Positions 33,301 through 44,294 of a stretch of DNA of 64,000 nucleotides are shown here, piece by piece (positions within the stretch are counted from its first letter, which is position 1; each line of letters begins with the position of its first letter). The DNA comes from Pomphorhynchus laevis (lineage: Eukaryota > Acanthocephala > Palaeacanthocephala > Echinorhynchida > Pomphorhynchidae), in NCBI GenBank assembly GCA_012934845.2, contig WNNJ02001072.1, forward strand, positions 38,630 through 102,629, read 5' to 3'. Under the pieces are notes generated by a model. It saw only the letters and a list, made by a program, of their open reading frames with translations, was not told the DNA's origin and did not search any database. The position numbers and the translations under genes are program-made.

Positions 33301-34150
33301 TAAGGGTAGATTTTCCTTTAATTTCACGTAGACGTTTTTCTTCACGAGCAAAGGAAAGCTGAGTGATTTCAGATGGGGGTCAATCAGGAAAGATGCGGTT
33401 AGTAGATGATGAGGAGAGGAATTTAAAACGCCGGGAGAGGATCGACGTTGATTAAATATAATCACTGAAAACCTCTTTTGTGAGTGGAGGACGAGCTGAG
33501 TGGGAATGAATTATCATCAGATATGATTATCGAAAGTAAAGATCGAAACGCAGAGACATCAGCATCCAGACGGCTTTGAGCGGAAAAAGAGTAGGATACC
33601 TTGACATTCGATATGGCAGTGCACCTATCAAATGAGGGCAATCATTTCCGTTGACATTAAGGAATTGTAGGATTGACCGAAGTAGGCTTAAAATATTTTG
33701 GTCCAGACGAAGGAAGAGTACAAGTAGAATAGCAATAATTGGACGAGTGCATTGGCCAAATAATACCCTTACTTCTGGTGAAGTTTTGGAAATACGATTT
33801 GATGAAGGAACATTAGAGGTAATTGGTTGTTAATTCGTAGGAATATTAATTTGATGGACATGATCAATGTTATTGGAAGCTAAATTGATTGATAATATGA
33901 GATCAGAATTAGAAAACGTTGGAGCCCACGCAACGAGTAGGTAAATAAAAGTAATTTTGATGAATGGTAAACTGAACATACGGACTGATACGGCGACTTA
34001 GTAGACGGACACGTAAGTGGAGCATGCTGATTAGAAATAGCTACATTGTTATCGTTCCAGTAAGAACAAATGTTGAATTCATTTGGAGCAGAGATAACAG
34101 ATGTAATCGACAACGCTTTATCAGGCGGACTAGAATTCAGAATTGGGAGA
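30362..34150 (-). mobile_element. CR1/L2-like LINE, nearly full-length but decayed
   Basis: On the minus strand, a decayed ORF1 (about 34110-33290) ends in STLTIKNVNGKFRVVHNRS. This matches LSIRQINGNFHVVHTRS in the plus-strand copy at 35.6 kb. Next is the start of an APE-type endonuclease (YRIDLLNIRSIQNQTELLN, 33160). A linker follows (RSRSTPWFDSNCVIFKGCMR, 32340). RT fragments come last (FHVMQYVDDIHLYS near 31200, RRFDHESQRIFNLSWHPTIS near 30680). The 3'UTR ends at about 30366 with hairpin GTGCCGTCGGCAC. Many stops and shifts make it older than its neighbours. The function of ORF1 is not recognisable. Confidence 0.75.
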
Positions 34151-34159
34151 TTAGAAATT

Positions 34160-34690
34160 GATAAAAAAGATTTATTTTACGTGGCAAATGCGTGCCAGCG
34201 CACGCTTACATGACCACAACAACAAAAAACAAAAATCTAAATCATGTGTCGAGGATGTGGGTACGGAGGCGGCATTTGAATGCAATAAAAGAGCAAGCGC
34301 GGTGGACGTCGAGTGAGAGCTGATTCCAGGTGAGTGGGGCGGCGACGATGAAGGATCGCAGACCTTAGTTGCTAGAGTAATTGGGAACGTAGAGTAAGAG
34401 TGAATGACGGGAACGCAGTGATAAAGACTGGGACGAGTGTCGTCTAAGAAAGGGAGGTTGATGAACGATGGGGAGCCGACAGCGATTAGACGAAAAGTTA
34501 CGAGAAGGCGGAGTTGAATGCGGATGTGGTTGGTAGGCCAGGAGAGTTGGGGAATATATGTGGATGTGTGATCAAAGCGACGGAGACGTAGCACTCGACG
34601 GAGCACTCGAACGGCAGAGTTGATGAAGCGTTGTAGGGATAGGAATAAAATCCTACGAATGTGAAATAACAAACTGCTTATTATTCTGTT
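34160..34690 (-). mobile_element. CR1/L2-like LINE, short 3' copy
   Basis: A third minus-strand 3' copy of the same family, with hairpin GCGTGCGCTGGCACGC near 34189-34204 and RT tail RLRRFDHTSTYIPQLSWPTN. It starts with AAAAAAGATTTATTTTACG. Small internal duplications (CGGAGACGTAGCACTCGACG) distinguish it. Confidence 0.8.
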
Positions 34691-34744
34691 CAGTAAGTTT
34701 GTGTTTTCAAACCTACTCAAATTGGTTCGTATTCTGTTCAGAAA

Positions 34745-34805
34745 CTTGCTGATCAGTAGTTTGTTGATCAGTAGTTTGTTGATCAGTAGTTTGCTGATCA
34801 GTAGG
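34745..34805. repeat. 15-bp tandem repeat, 4 copies
   Basis: Four near-identical units TTTGTTGATCAGTAG follow the 5' edge of the truncated LINE. The GATCAGTAG core is unchanged in all four. Confidence 0.85.
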
Positions 34806-35219
34806 TTTATTTATCCTATTACTATATCATTTTACAAGATCGACAGCTTACTGTTTGCGAAACCGATTGGAATCTCAATACCTATATAGACAAATTTCGT
34901 TTTGATTGACGAATGATGAGATATCATTATCTTTAATCCATCATTAATGATAATGATGATTATCATTATAATTTTCGTTTGGATTATCCTTTATCAACGT
35001 ATTCTGAATCAGATTATCAACGGCAATAGTCTCGCCATAATTTTCGTTTATTGGATGATTTCGTTTATTTTTAATATAACTCCCTATAATAAAATAAATA
35101 CGATTTGATAGTTCGTTTGAGCTGAGTATTGGCACCATATCACACGAGAACGTAGATAATACTAGAAACAATAATAAGGCAGCAGACGTTCTTGCGCATG
35201 TATATCCTTATTTGTATCA

Positions 35220-38115
35220 GTAATCTCCGTCAGCTCTATCAAACTCATGGATCGAAATATCTGCTTCTCCACAATCTCGCCTCAAAGATAATGTATCTGC
35301 TTTCAGGTCTATCCTAGCAACCATTCTTCCTGATGATAATCCATCCCACTTCAATAATATCGCTCCTGTATCCTTTATTCGTTGAAACAAATCCACTAAA
35401 TCCAATCATCTCAGTCTTCCACTCTTAAACTCGTTTTCCGACATAGTTCACATGCCTCTTCGACACTCTCCCAACGTTTTAAACTTCTTACCACTTCATC
35501 TACTTATCGTATCTTTCCTAACCGTTCTTCTTCTGATATTGCCCAGCAAAATTTAGATCCCATTGAGAAACATCGACGTGAAACAAACGGCGAGTCATCC
35601 TTATCTATACGTCAAATCAACGGAAATTTTCACGTTGTACACACAAGGTCAAAAATTCGATGGCGTCCCATCTCTCCCCCTTGAGAGAGATAAACAATTT
35701 CGTCAAATTGATATACAATTTCGTAAATTGCATATCATACATCTACTGCTTTTCTAACCATGGCGGTATTGTTGCCATTGCTCGTCACCCAATGTCTTTA
35801 CGTAAAATCAACGTTAACATCCGTTACACTTCGTTCGAATTACTCATATGCAGATTATCAACGCCTTTCCCTCTGGAACTTGTGATTGTATACCGTCCAG
35901 GTTCAGTTGCCTCATCACGTATCTTATTTAACGACCTTGCAGATCTAATGTCTCACTGTTCATTGTCTTATACTCCTTCTTTTGTTCTCGGTGACTTTAA
36001 CATTCGTCTTGATCGCCCGTCTGACTCTGACTCTATCACTTTAACTAATCTTTTTTCTGATTTTAACTATAAATTACTTTCAACAAGCCCAACTCATATT
36101 CTCGGCGGTGCTCTCGACATCATTGCTGTTCCTAACTGCTTCAATGACTATACCTCCTTGTCAATTACTGATCCTGGTTTGTCACATCATTTCCTTGTCA
36201 CTCTTACTCTCACTCGTCCCCATACTCCTTCTACGCCTTTACCATTATCCACACCAATTCGACACTGGAAACTTCTCGATATCCCTATTCTCTGCACAGC
36301 CTTACTCAATTCTTCACTATTTTCACTTCCTCTTAACTATCTCTCTCGATGATCTCTGCATTCTGTTTGATTCTGAACTTTAATATAAATCCTGATGAAT
36401 TTTCTTCTTATCTACAAACTAAGCCATCTAATTTACTTACCCTACTACCCATAGCCCCCTTGTACGCACTCTTCTCTTCAAATACTTCACTCCCAGAACT
36501 ATTCCACCTTCTTCCCGTTTCGTCTGAAGTTCCTTAGGTTCTGCTATCATTATCAAATAAAACCTATCCTTCTGGTCAAATTCCCACTCACTTGCTTAAA
36601 AATATCTGCTCCTCTATCTCACCCTTCCTAACCACATTGTTCAACTCGTCCATCCGTAGCCGTACATTTCCTTCCATCTGGAAATGCGCCACTGTTCGTT
36701 TTCTCATCAAAAAGCAATCTATCGACTCCTCACTACCATCTTCGTACCGTCCAATCTCACTTCTCCCAACCATCTCTAAACTCCTTGAGCGTCTCGTTCT
36801 TAAGCAAGTTATTACATATCTATTTTCCTCCAGCTTGTTTTCTCCCTTCCAAGCCGCTTTTCGCTCTAATCACTCTACTGAAATTGCCTGTCTTAAAGTT
36901 TATAATGACTTACTCATCTCGCGCGATCATAAATTATGTAGTGTCATAGTTTCTCTTGATCTATCGTCTGCTTTTGACATCGTCGATCACTCGATTCTTC
37001 TACGTCGCCTTCGTCATGATTATGGCTTCTCTTTACCCACTGTGTCATGGTTTTCTTCATATCTATCAAACCGTACATTTCGCGTCTTTTCTAACTCTTC
37101 TCTCTCCCATCCTTCATCCATCCCGACCGGTGTTCTACAAGGCTCCGTATTAGGCCCTATGCTTTTATCTCTTCTTCTCGGTGACTTGTCTTTGATTTCT
37201 CATAAATTTAACTTCCATGTTATGCAATATGTTGATGACATTCTAATCTATGCTCACGCACCTGCTTATCGTATTCATGATCTTAGTGTTTCTGTTTCCA
37301 ACTGTATTGTCTCAATTTCCAATCATCTTTCTTCCCTTCGCCTTTCTCTGAATCCTGATAAATCTAAAATTATGTGGATTCTACCTCGACGCCTAGGCTT
37401 AGAACCTCCCTCCGTATAATTAAATTCTACAATTCTTCCTATCGTTAATAACCTCGTTTTCCTAGGCTTCCATTTTGACAACCGACTTTCACTTGAACCT
37501 TTTGTTAGAGATAAAGTACGCTCATCTACCTTAATACTCCGCAATCTCCCTCAAGTTATTAGATTGACTGATTTAACTTCTTTTATGATTCTCATATCTT
37601 CTATCATTTTTTCTAGACTCGATTATTATCTTAGTATATTTTTCAACTCACCTAAATCCACTCTTCTTCCTTTACAACGCATCGTCAAGGCAGCCGTCCG
37701 AATTCACCTCCGTCTTCGTCGTTTTGATCATACATCCCACCATCTTGTTTCTCTCGATTGGCCAACCATTTATTGTCTGTTCAAATTCGCCTTCTTTTTA
37801 TTGCTTTGTACCTTATAACTTATTATACCCCTTCATTTCTCAACCTTCCTTTTCTCGTAATGTGTACTGTGATCTGCGTTCCCGTAATTCCCTTCTTTTA
37901 CATGTCCCAAACTACTCTACCTCTTTTGCCGTCCGCTTCTTCATTGTGGCTGCTCCTCTCTCGTGGAATCATCTGCTCATTCATATCCGCCAATTAACTT
38001 CTCTGCCGTGCTTCAAACGCCGAATCCGATCCCATTTAAACAATTTATCTGCTTGAATTTTTCATTTTGTGTTAGTGGACTCGTAAGCGTCCAGCTGGCA
38101 CGCATTTGCCAAGTT
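35220..38115 (+). mobile_element. CR1/L2-like LINE, near full-length plus-strand copy
   Basis: ORF1 remnant (about 35250-35675) includes SQRFKLLTTSSTYRIFPNRS and LSIRQINGNFHVVHTRS. The APE-type endonuclease (35760-36350) has VYRPGSVA, VLGDFNIRLD, GGALDIIAV and a weakened SDH (DPGLSHHFLV). The RT (36592-37419) is the best preserved: SSYRPISLLPTISKLLERLV, IVSLDLSSAFDIVDHSILL (motif A), TGVLQGSVLGPMLLSLLLGD (motif B) and FHVMQYVDDILIYAHA (motif C, YVDD). The C-terminal tail RLRRFDHTSHHLVSLDWPTI follows at about 37700-38050. The 3' end GTGGACTCGTAAGCGTCC with hairpin ends near 38115. The domains fall in different frames, so there are several frameshifts. Confidence 0.85.
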
Positions 38116-38289
38116 AAATAAATTTGTATTATTCTAAAGAATCACAAAGTGTTTGAAAGAGCATTTAAGAGACTTTGGATGCGAGTAGGTTTCAAACGTA
38201 AGTCATCCTTGAAGTTACGCATGTCAATTTAAGAGGTGTCAGATCTGGCTGTTATGCAATAAGACGTATTGTTGGACAAGGAAGATATG

Positions 38290-39880
38290 AATATAATCGT
38301 ATATATTATTACAAATGAAACAGCACCGCCGCCTCGGATCCTATAGATAATTTCATGCTTCTACACTGCAAGACGGAGTACCGTTTCGGCTTTGATAAGC
38401 ATCATCAGTTGCAGCAATACAATGTCTACACATGAAAAACATACTATATATAGATTAAAGCAGAAAGAATTCACTATATGCTAATTGCATGACGTAGCTT
38501 GCGCTTTCGAAGTCAATGCAATGCAGTGAATTCTTTTCAGTGTAATAGACATCAGCGGGTTCACTAAATTTATTGGTCCTCTGAGGATCCCAGGCGGCGG
38601 TGCTGTTTCCTTTGTAATTTATTATATTGGTCATTTAGTGATCCCGCTGATGTCTATTACACAAGTTGATAGATTGTTAATCTCAATTGATCTACTTTGT
38701 GTAAGTTTTCTAACTTTTTTGACTTGTGAGTATATATGATGAATACTATGCAGTCGTAGGACACTTCAAAGTGACATAAAAAAACAGTAATGAAGATAAC
38801 TTAATTATAGACCACAAACCTGTAAGGGTAGCGTTCCGACCTTCAAGAAGAACACATAATCTAGTAAAATCGAAGTTTTGGAATAACTAAAAAATCAGGA
38901 TCTTGCCGATCGTGTAAAAGACAACGTTATAAACCATACAAGGATATTGTATACACATATGAGTACGGAAAGTCAAACAAAAATACAAAATATAAGTTGC
39001 AGTGTAATGCTGACTGCGCTACTAGCGACCACCGGACGAACGCAAAATGTCTACATAAAAAAGCCAGCAAGCTTTCGAGATGGACACACAGACGAGTGTA
39101 CACAGAACAATTACGAAATTTGCAACCTCATAAATCGACGATACCACCTATCACGATCAGTGTTTACACCACCATATTTCGCTAAGCCCATTGAAGCATC
39201 GGAAGGCATTAACCTAACTGAAGATCAGGATGAGCTTATACAATTAAGGCTGAACTTTGCTGCTAATACCCCTGCTGACAAGTTTGTACTAGCAGCTAAC
39301 CTACAACGTGTAGCATCAAACAAACAAGCTGAGCTTGATGAAGCCCTTTACAATAACTTATTTGTCAAGGGCGTGTTGACCCCTACGTAAAAAGTTTCAC
39401 GAAACATGCTTCTCAAAACCTAGCACAGTACTTACAAAGATCATTAATGCAGCTCCGAAATAATCGAAGCATAATAGTTAATCGAGCGGATAAGAGCGGT
39501 CAAGCGGTAATTTGAAGCAGTACAGAATATATCATGGAAACATCGAGACAGCTACATTCCCCACATACGAAGATTTTACCGAAGATCGACACAAGGATGC
39601 CACAGGCGCCATCTCAAACTTTCTTCTGAGTTAGGTTGCGATGAGGTCACTCCAAGCACATGAATCCGCGCCATTGATGGTATTAAATCATAAAGTCGGA
39701 GCATTCTATCTGCTCCCTAAAGTACACAAGCCCGAACGGTCATTCATTAGTAGACCAATCGTCAGCTGTTTGAGGATCTCGGCTGAACGCCTTGCGCCGT
39801 TTCTACACGAACAAATTATACCACTCGCAATGTCGACCCCGACATATAAATCAAATTCGATTTACCTAAAAGCCGTTTAA
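38290..39880 (+). mobile_element. Penelope-like element, 5' half with inverted pseudo-LTR
   Basis: The 5' part (38290-38665) is an inverted-repeat terminal structure. AACAGCACCGCCGCCT pairs with its complement at about 38586-38609. GTGTAATAGACATCAGCGGG (about 38540) pairs with the complement near 38640-38662. The coding part runs 38947-39390 (leader region), then NRADKSGQAVI (about 39480), and GAFYLLPKVHKPERSFISRP at about 39680-39755, the PLE RT fingers signature. The element stops abruptly at 39880, where the Gypsy fossil begins; palm and GIY-YIG are not seen. Stops separate the pieces. Confidence 0.75.
38366..38414 (-). ncRNA. Hammerhead ribozyme, type I, in the PLE inverted terminal repeat
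   Basis: Read on the minus strand from 38414: stem I CTGCAA, core CTGATGA, stem II GCTT-ATCA-AAGC (with one T/C mismatch next to the core), core GAAAC, stem III ACGG-TACT-CCGT, cleavage triplet GTC, and stem I closing strand TTGCAG. All invariant core residues are present and stems I and III pair perfectly. Hammerheads are a known part of canonical PLE terminal repeats, where they process tandem transcripts. It lies antisense to the PLE RT at 38947-39880, consistent with an inverted pseudo-LTR. Activity is inferred. Confidence 0.75.
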
Positions 39881-41960
39881 TTATGATACCTCAACAAAAA
39901 CGTAAAGTATACCCATTATGCGTTTGAGTGACTTCATATCATCAGGAGCGGGAATTTGGAGTAATACGGATAGTCTTTCGGGGTCCGGCTTCAGGTTACC
40001 TTGTGTAACCAAATATCCCAACAGTTTTACTTCAGTTAGCTCAAACTCGCAGTTTTGCTCATTTAATGTCAGGCCAATCTGTAAAGCAACATTCATAAAT
40101 TTCGCAAGATTCTTGTCGTGATCACTCTTTGTCCTATTGCAAATAGTGATGTTATCAAGGTAAGCGTAAGTGTCCCTCAAATCTCACTTTTCTATAAATT
40201 GATTCATCGCTCTTTGAAAACATGATACCGCGTTCTTCAGTCCGAATGGTAGTCTATTGAAATGGTATAGCCTACCATCGGCTTCAAAGCCTGTAAACAT
40301 ACGATTATCCTCGTGCAACTCGATTTGATTGTACGCAGATTGAAGGTCGATCGTTGAGAAGTATTTGAATTTGCTAATTTCTAACACCAAGTATTGAAGG
40401 TTAGGTAAGGGATATTCATCCAGCATTGTATATTTATTTATTGTTCGGGAATAATCGATTACTAGCCGATTTCTATGTCAATCAGGATAAACCACTAGAG
40501 CCTGCGCTCGCCATGAAGTAGTACTTGGTTGAATAATTCCGTATTCGAGCAACTTTGATATTTCAGTTTTGATAAGCGCTCGATCATAAAAACTGAAACG
40601 ACGCGATCGAACAGCAATGGTTTGTGATCACTCGTCAGATGTTGGAAAGGTCGAACAAGGCTTATTTTTGCACACTTCAGGCGTGCAACTACTTAATCTA
40701 ATTCTGGTCCGTGAAGTATTAATTAAAAACTGTTGTGGCGCTGCATAAATTCCACACCAAGGATTATTTCCACACAGAGTTCGTCAATGACGTGAAATTT
40801 AACGTTCTGGTAGCACTTTCCATTATACTCAATTGTAATAGATACTTCTCCTCTTGTAGTTGTTTTCAAATTGTTAGTAGCCATTGTTATCTGTTTTCGC
40901 CTGTTTGGGAGATTGAGCTTTAAGCGCCTCGCAGTTTCAGATCTTATGAAGTTGCTACAACTTCTTGTGTCAAACAAACACGACAGTTGAATATCACCAA
41001 TTTACACAATGCCATTACTCAGTGATTCGTCAGATGTTAAGGCAAGTGTAGCCACTTTATTTCCATTCGTCTCGAAGACGGAAGATCGGCATACTTTTGC
41101 AAAGTGACCGACTTTATGGCATTTCCTACATGTTGATTCCTTGGATGAACACTCTGATGTATTATGTTTAACAGAACTTCCACAGAAGAAGTACCTCCAA
41201 TTTATTTTCGCAGATACTGTTATCATGCATTCAGCTTCTTCTGATTGCACATCCATATCGTATTTTTCGGATTCAAGATGATTAGCAGTCATCTTCGCCA
41301 TTCTTAGGTACGGTCGTTCGATTGCAATAGCTCGCTTTTCCGCCATCTCCATCGCTTTTGCCTGGTCGATTGCGTCTATTAGTTATAGTAGGTTACTCTC
41401 CAGAAGCATTTGTCTTATTTTAGATGAGCCTATTCCAATAATAAAGGCGTTCAGAATCGCTTGGTCCCTGTGATCGGCTGCCGAAACGTCAGTAAAATTA
41501 CATCCATTAGCTAGTTGTTTCAAAGCATCAGCGTATTCTTGAATGTCTTCGGATTCATTTTGGTGTCGAGCGTACAACATATATCACGCGTATGTCACGT
41601 TGACGGGTTTATCCAACATTGTTTTCAACAGCTCGATAGCCTCATCATAAGTTTCCGCGTGTTGAATGGATTTTAAAATTTCAGAGCACACAAAATAGCG
41701 AAGGATAGTCGATTTAATAGCAGGTATTTCATTAATGTAAGCCACAAAAGTCTCGAAAGTAGCAAGCCAATGTCTCCATCGATCTGTAGCGTCCTGATCG
41801 TCCAATATTGTCAGTTTGGACGGCTGTAGATACCGCGCGTAGTCTACATCGTTCGTCGATGCTAGCAAAGTCATGATAAATGTATTCAATAAATTGTGAT
41901 GAACTATAGAAGCTTTATTGAATACATCTAGAAAACAAAACAAAATGTTATACAATCACG
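39881..41960 (-). mobile_element. Ty3/Gypsy LTR-retrotransposon fossil, broken
   Basis: A minus-strand fossil whose parts appear in the usual order. A Gag-like region at about 41955-41000 includes a CCHC knuckle. An aspartic-protease-like region lies at about 40977-40720. An RT region at about 40430-39880 has the recognisable Gypsy features of the fingers and palm. RNase H, integrase and a 3' LTR are not seen, and no LTR pair was identified. It is broken in roughly half a dozen or more places and 3'-truncated. It is not recent, but the domains are still easy to read. Its left edge coincides with the abrupt end of the PLE at 39880. Confidence 0.8.
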
Positions 41961-43040
41961 ACAATGTCGAACCTTCTAAGCTTATACACGCAAATGACCT
42001 TTATGATCTTATTCAAAGATCAAATGGGGTCGACGATACTATATCTACAACACATTTATTAAGGTGCTCGCCTGACATATTCAGATGTAAAAATAACAAC
42101 TTTGAACAAAGATTTGAATGCATTACTCCTACGAGAGTATCTCAAAGCCCAAATAAATGTTGTGGAAGTAATAATCGTATTTCATGTCTACAAGAAACGG
42201 AGTTGCAATGCAAAACAACAGAGCTATCAAATACTAAGTTTAGAGACATTCAAACTTTACCGCGAGAAACTTGTAACGATAAACCAACATCATTTAATCA
42301 GATGAAGTTTGACGATCTTCGCGAAACAAGAAGATTCCTTCACATTTCTCGGATTATTAGTTTGGGTTAATGATATATAATACGTATTTTTCTGATTCGA
42401 ATATAAGAGCCTACGATTGTATATATTATAAAAGTCTACGATCGTATATATTATAAGAGCTTACGATTGTATATATTCTTGTCTAAAGTTACCAGAATAT
42501 ATACGATCCAAAACATAATTACAAGGATGGCAGCCACTGGCAAGGTCCGGTCTTAATGAAATGGGAGCGGGATGTTTTGCAAAGTTAGACACCGCGTAGT
42601 CTAGAAGCCACCAGGAAATGTCTTTATGCATTTTACTGTGCACTTATTTACCTTCTAATACAAAAATTATTATCATTGTGAGTCATATATTATTATCAAT
42701 CGTTAACAAAGTAAAAAAATACAAATGCAATTTTAGTTTGTAATGCGAAATTATTCAATTTTCACATTATTATTTAAAACACGTTTTTTATTTTCCTTCT
42801 TTTCACTTTGTTTTTTATCGTTGGCGTGATGTTCATTATTTAGAATCATTAGAGTCGGCATGTTGCGTAATAAAAAACGTATATAATGATAATTGAATTC
42901 CAAATTCTCATTGTGGTCGTCAATTATTTAGTTATCGACAATAATTTTTGTATTTTTACGGTTTGAATGACTCAAAGATTAATAACGTTTTGTATCGCCT
43001 AGAATCAAATGGTGAAATAATTTGCTTTAATTTTTTCAGA
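41961..43040. other. Spacer with 3-copy short tandem repeat
   Basis: At about 42405-42485, three units of roughly 34 bp share CTACGATCGTATATATTATA. The rest of the stretch is AT-rich and may include the outer part of the Gypsy fossil. The plus-strand open frame at 41918-42370 matches no known protein. Nothing else was recognised up to the LINE ORF1 start. Confidence 0.45.
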
Positions 43041-43056
43041 TGCATGAAACAAAAAA

Positions 43057-44260
43057 TGAGTAAATTTAGCATGTCGGAGCGTTCAAAGAACTCAATGAAA
43101 ACTAATTTTCCTGCCAATGCAATAAACGAGGTAAGTGGAGATTTAGGTTCTCTTGAATATATTCCGGAGGGTGAACTTCCCCCGGTACCAAAATTATCCA
43201 ACCTGGTGATTATCAGACTTTTGGTGCCTCTGGAAAGGCAGAACATGTTCAATGTTTTTATAAGAGGCTTTGCTCATCGATTTAAAAAAGGATATTGTTC
43301 AATGCGATTAAATATTATGAATCTGAGATTAAAATCTCATTCTGCACTCCTGATCTCGCAATGTCGTACGTAGACTACTTTAAAAAAGAGCATTCGGAAC
43401 AAGGTATAATTGCTTCCAAACCAATCCTGGCAACAATAAAGATAAATAATATGCCCACATACATTTCAGAAGAAGATATATCAGCCCTAGAAACTGATTA
43501 CAAAATCTCTAACGTGCGCTTTATAAAAGGGATTAAAGGCTTCCCCATTCCCGTTGCGTTCTGCAATGCCCCGGTTGATGAAGCTCTAAAACTATCGATT
43601 TCAACATGCAATCCTTTTATGGGGTATAATTTGAGATTTTCAATAATCGAAACCGACTCACTAACGTACCCTCACTGCAACAATTGTCATCAGTGGGGGC
43701 ATTGGTCCACTGGATGTTCTTTACCACATAAGTGCGGCGTGTGTGGTACAACTGCTATACATCCTGAGAAGTGCGAAAGTAAGCCATTTTGCGCAAACTG
43801 CGGTGGTGAGCACCCCGCATGGTCAAAAAAATGTAAAATCTTTAAGGCGTACCAAAAGAGACACAGGGGTGTAACAGCAAAACCGACTAGCTTCGTGGAA
43901 GCTGTCTCGTCTAACAAGAATGACGACAGGATGCCGGACACAGAAATTCTTAAACTTATTGAAATGCAGCATCAGGCATCAATGATTCAACTTGAAAAAT
44001 TGGTCCAAAAATTGGTGGGTCAATTAGCGGAATCCTTCCGTTCTCCTCCTTCTGGGAAGACCAACAATATTAAGAAGCCACCAAAATCTAAGAAACGAAA
44101 CGGGTCAGCGCTAAGCATAGCCGCTCTAAAGCTTGCTCGGAAGGATTCGATCTGGGCTATGGCTAACGAGGGAAATGAAGATATCGCCCGTGGGCAAGCG
44201 ACTCCATTTGTCGTGACGGGAAGCGGTAAAGGCGACTTTTCCGCCTCTAGTTGCGACTAG
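43057..44260 (+). CDS. LINE ORF1, zinc-knuckle nucleic-acid-binding protein
   Basis: The first part (from MSKFSMSERSKNSMK at 43057 to about 43290) and the second (43295-44260) are in different frames. The second carries a PRE_C2HC-like region (ATIKINNMPTYISEEDI, NVRFIKGIKGFPIPVAF). Three knuckles follow: CNNCHQWGHWSTGC, CGVCGTTAIHPEKC and CANCGGEHPAWSKKC. Next is a basic stretch (KKPPKSKKRNGSAL). This is the standard layout of I/Jockey/R1 ORF1, which coats LINE RNA into a ribonucleoprotein. The stop is at 44260, 34 bp before the ORF2 ATG at 44295. Confidence 0.8.
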
Positions 44261-44294
44261 GTGGAGGGCGTCCCACTTCGGTAACACTTACGCA

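Noticed and set aside
41918-42370. 150-codon plus-strand frame as a host gene
   Set aside because: No recognisable domain. It starts antisense to the Gypsy Gag region and lies where the outer part of that fossil is expected.
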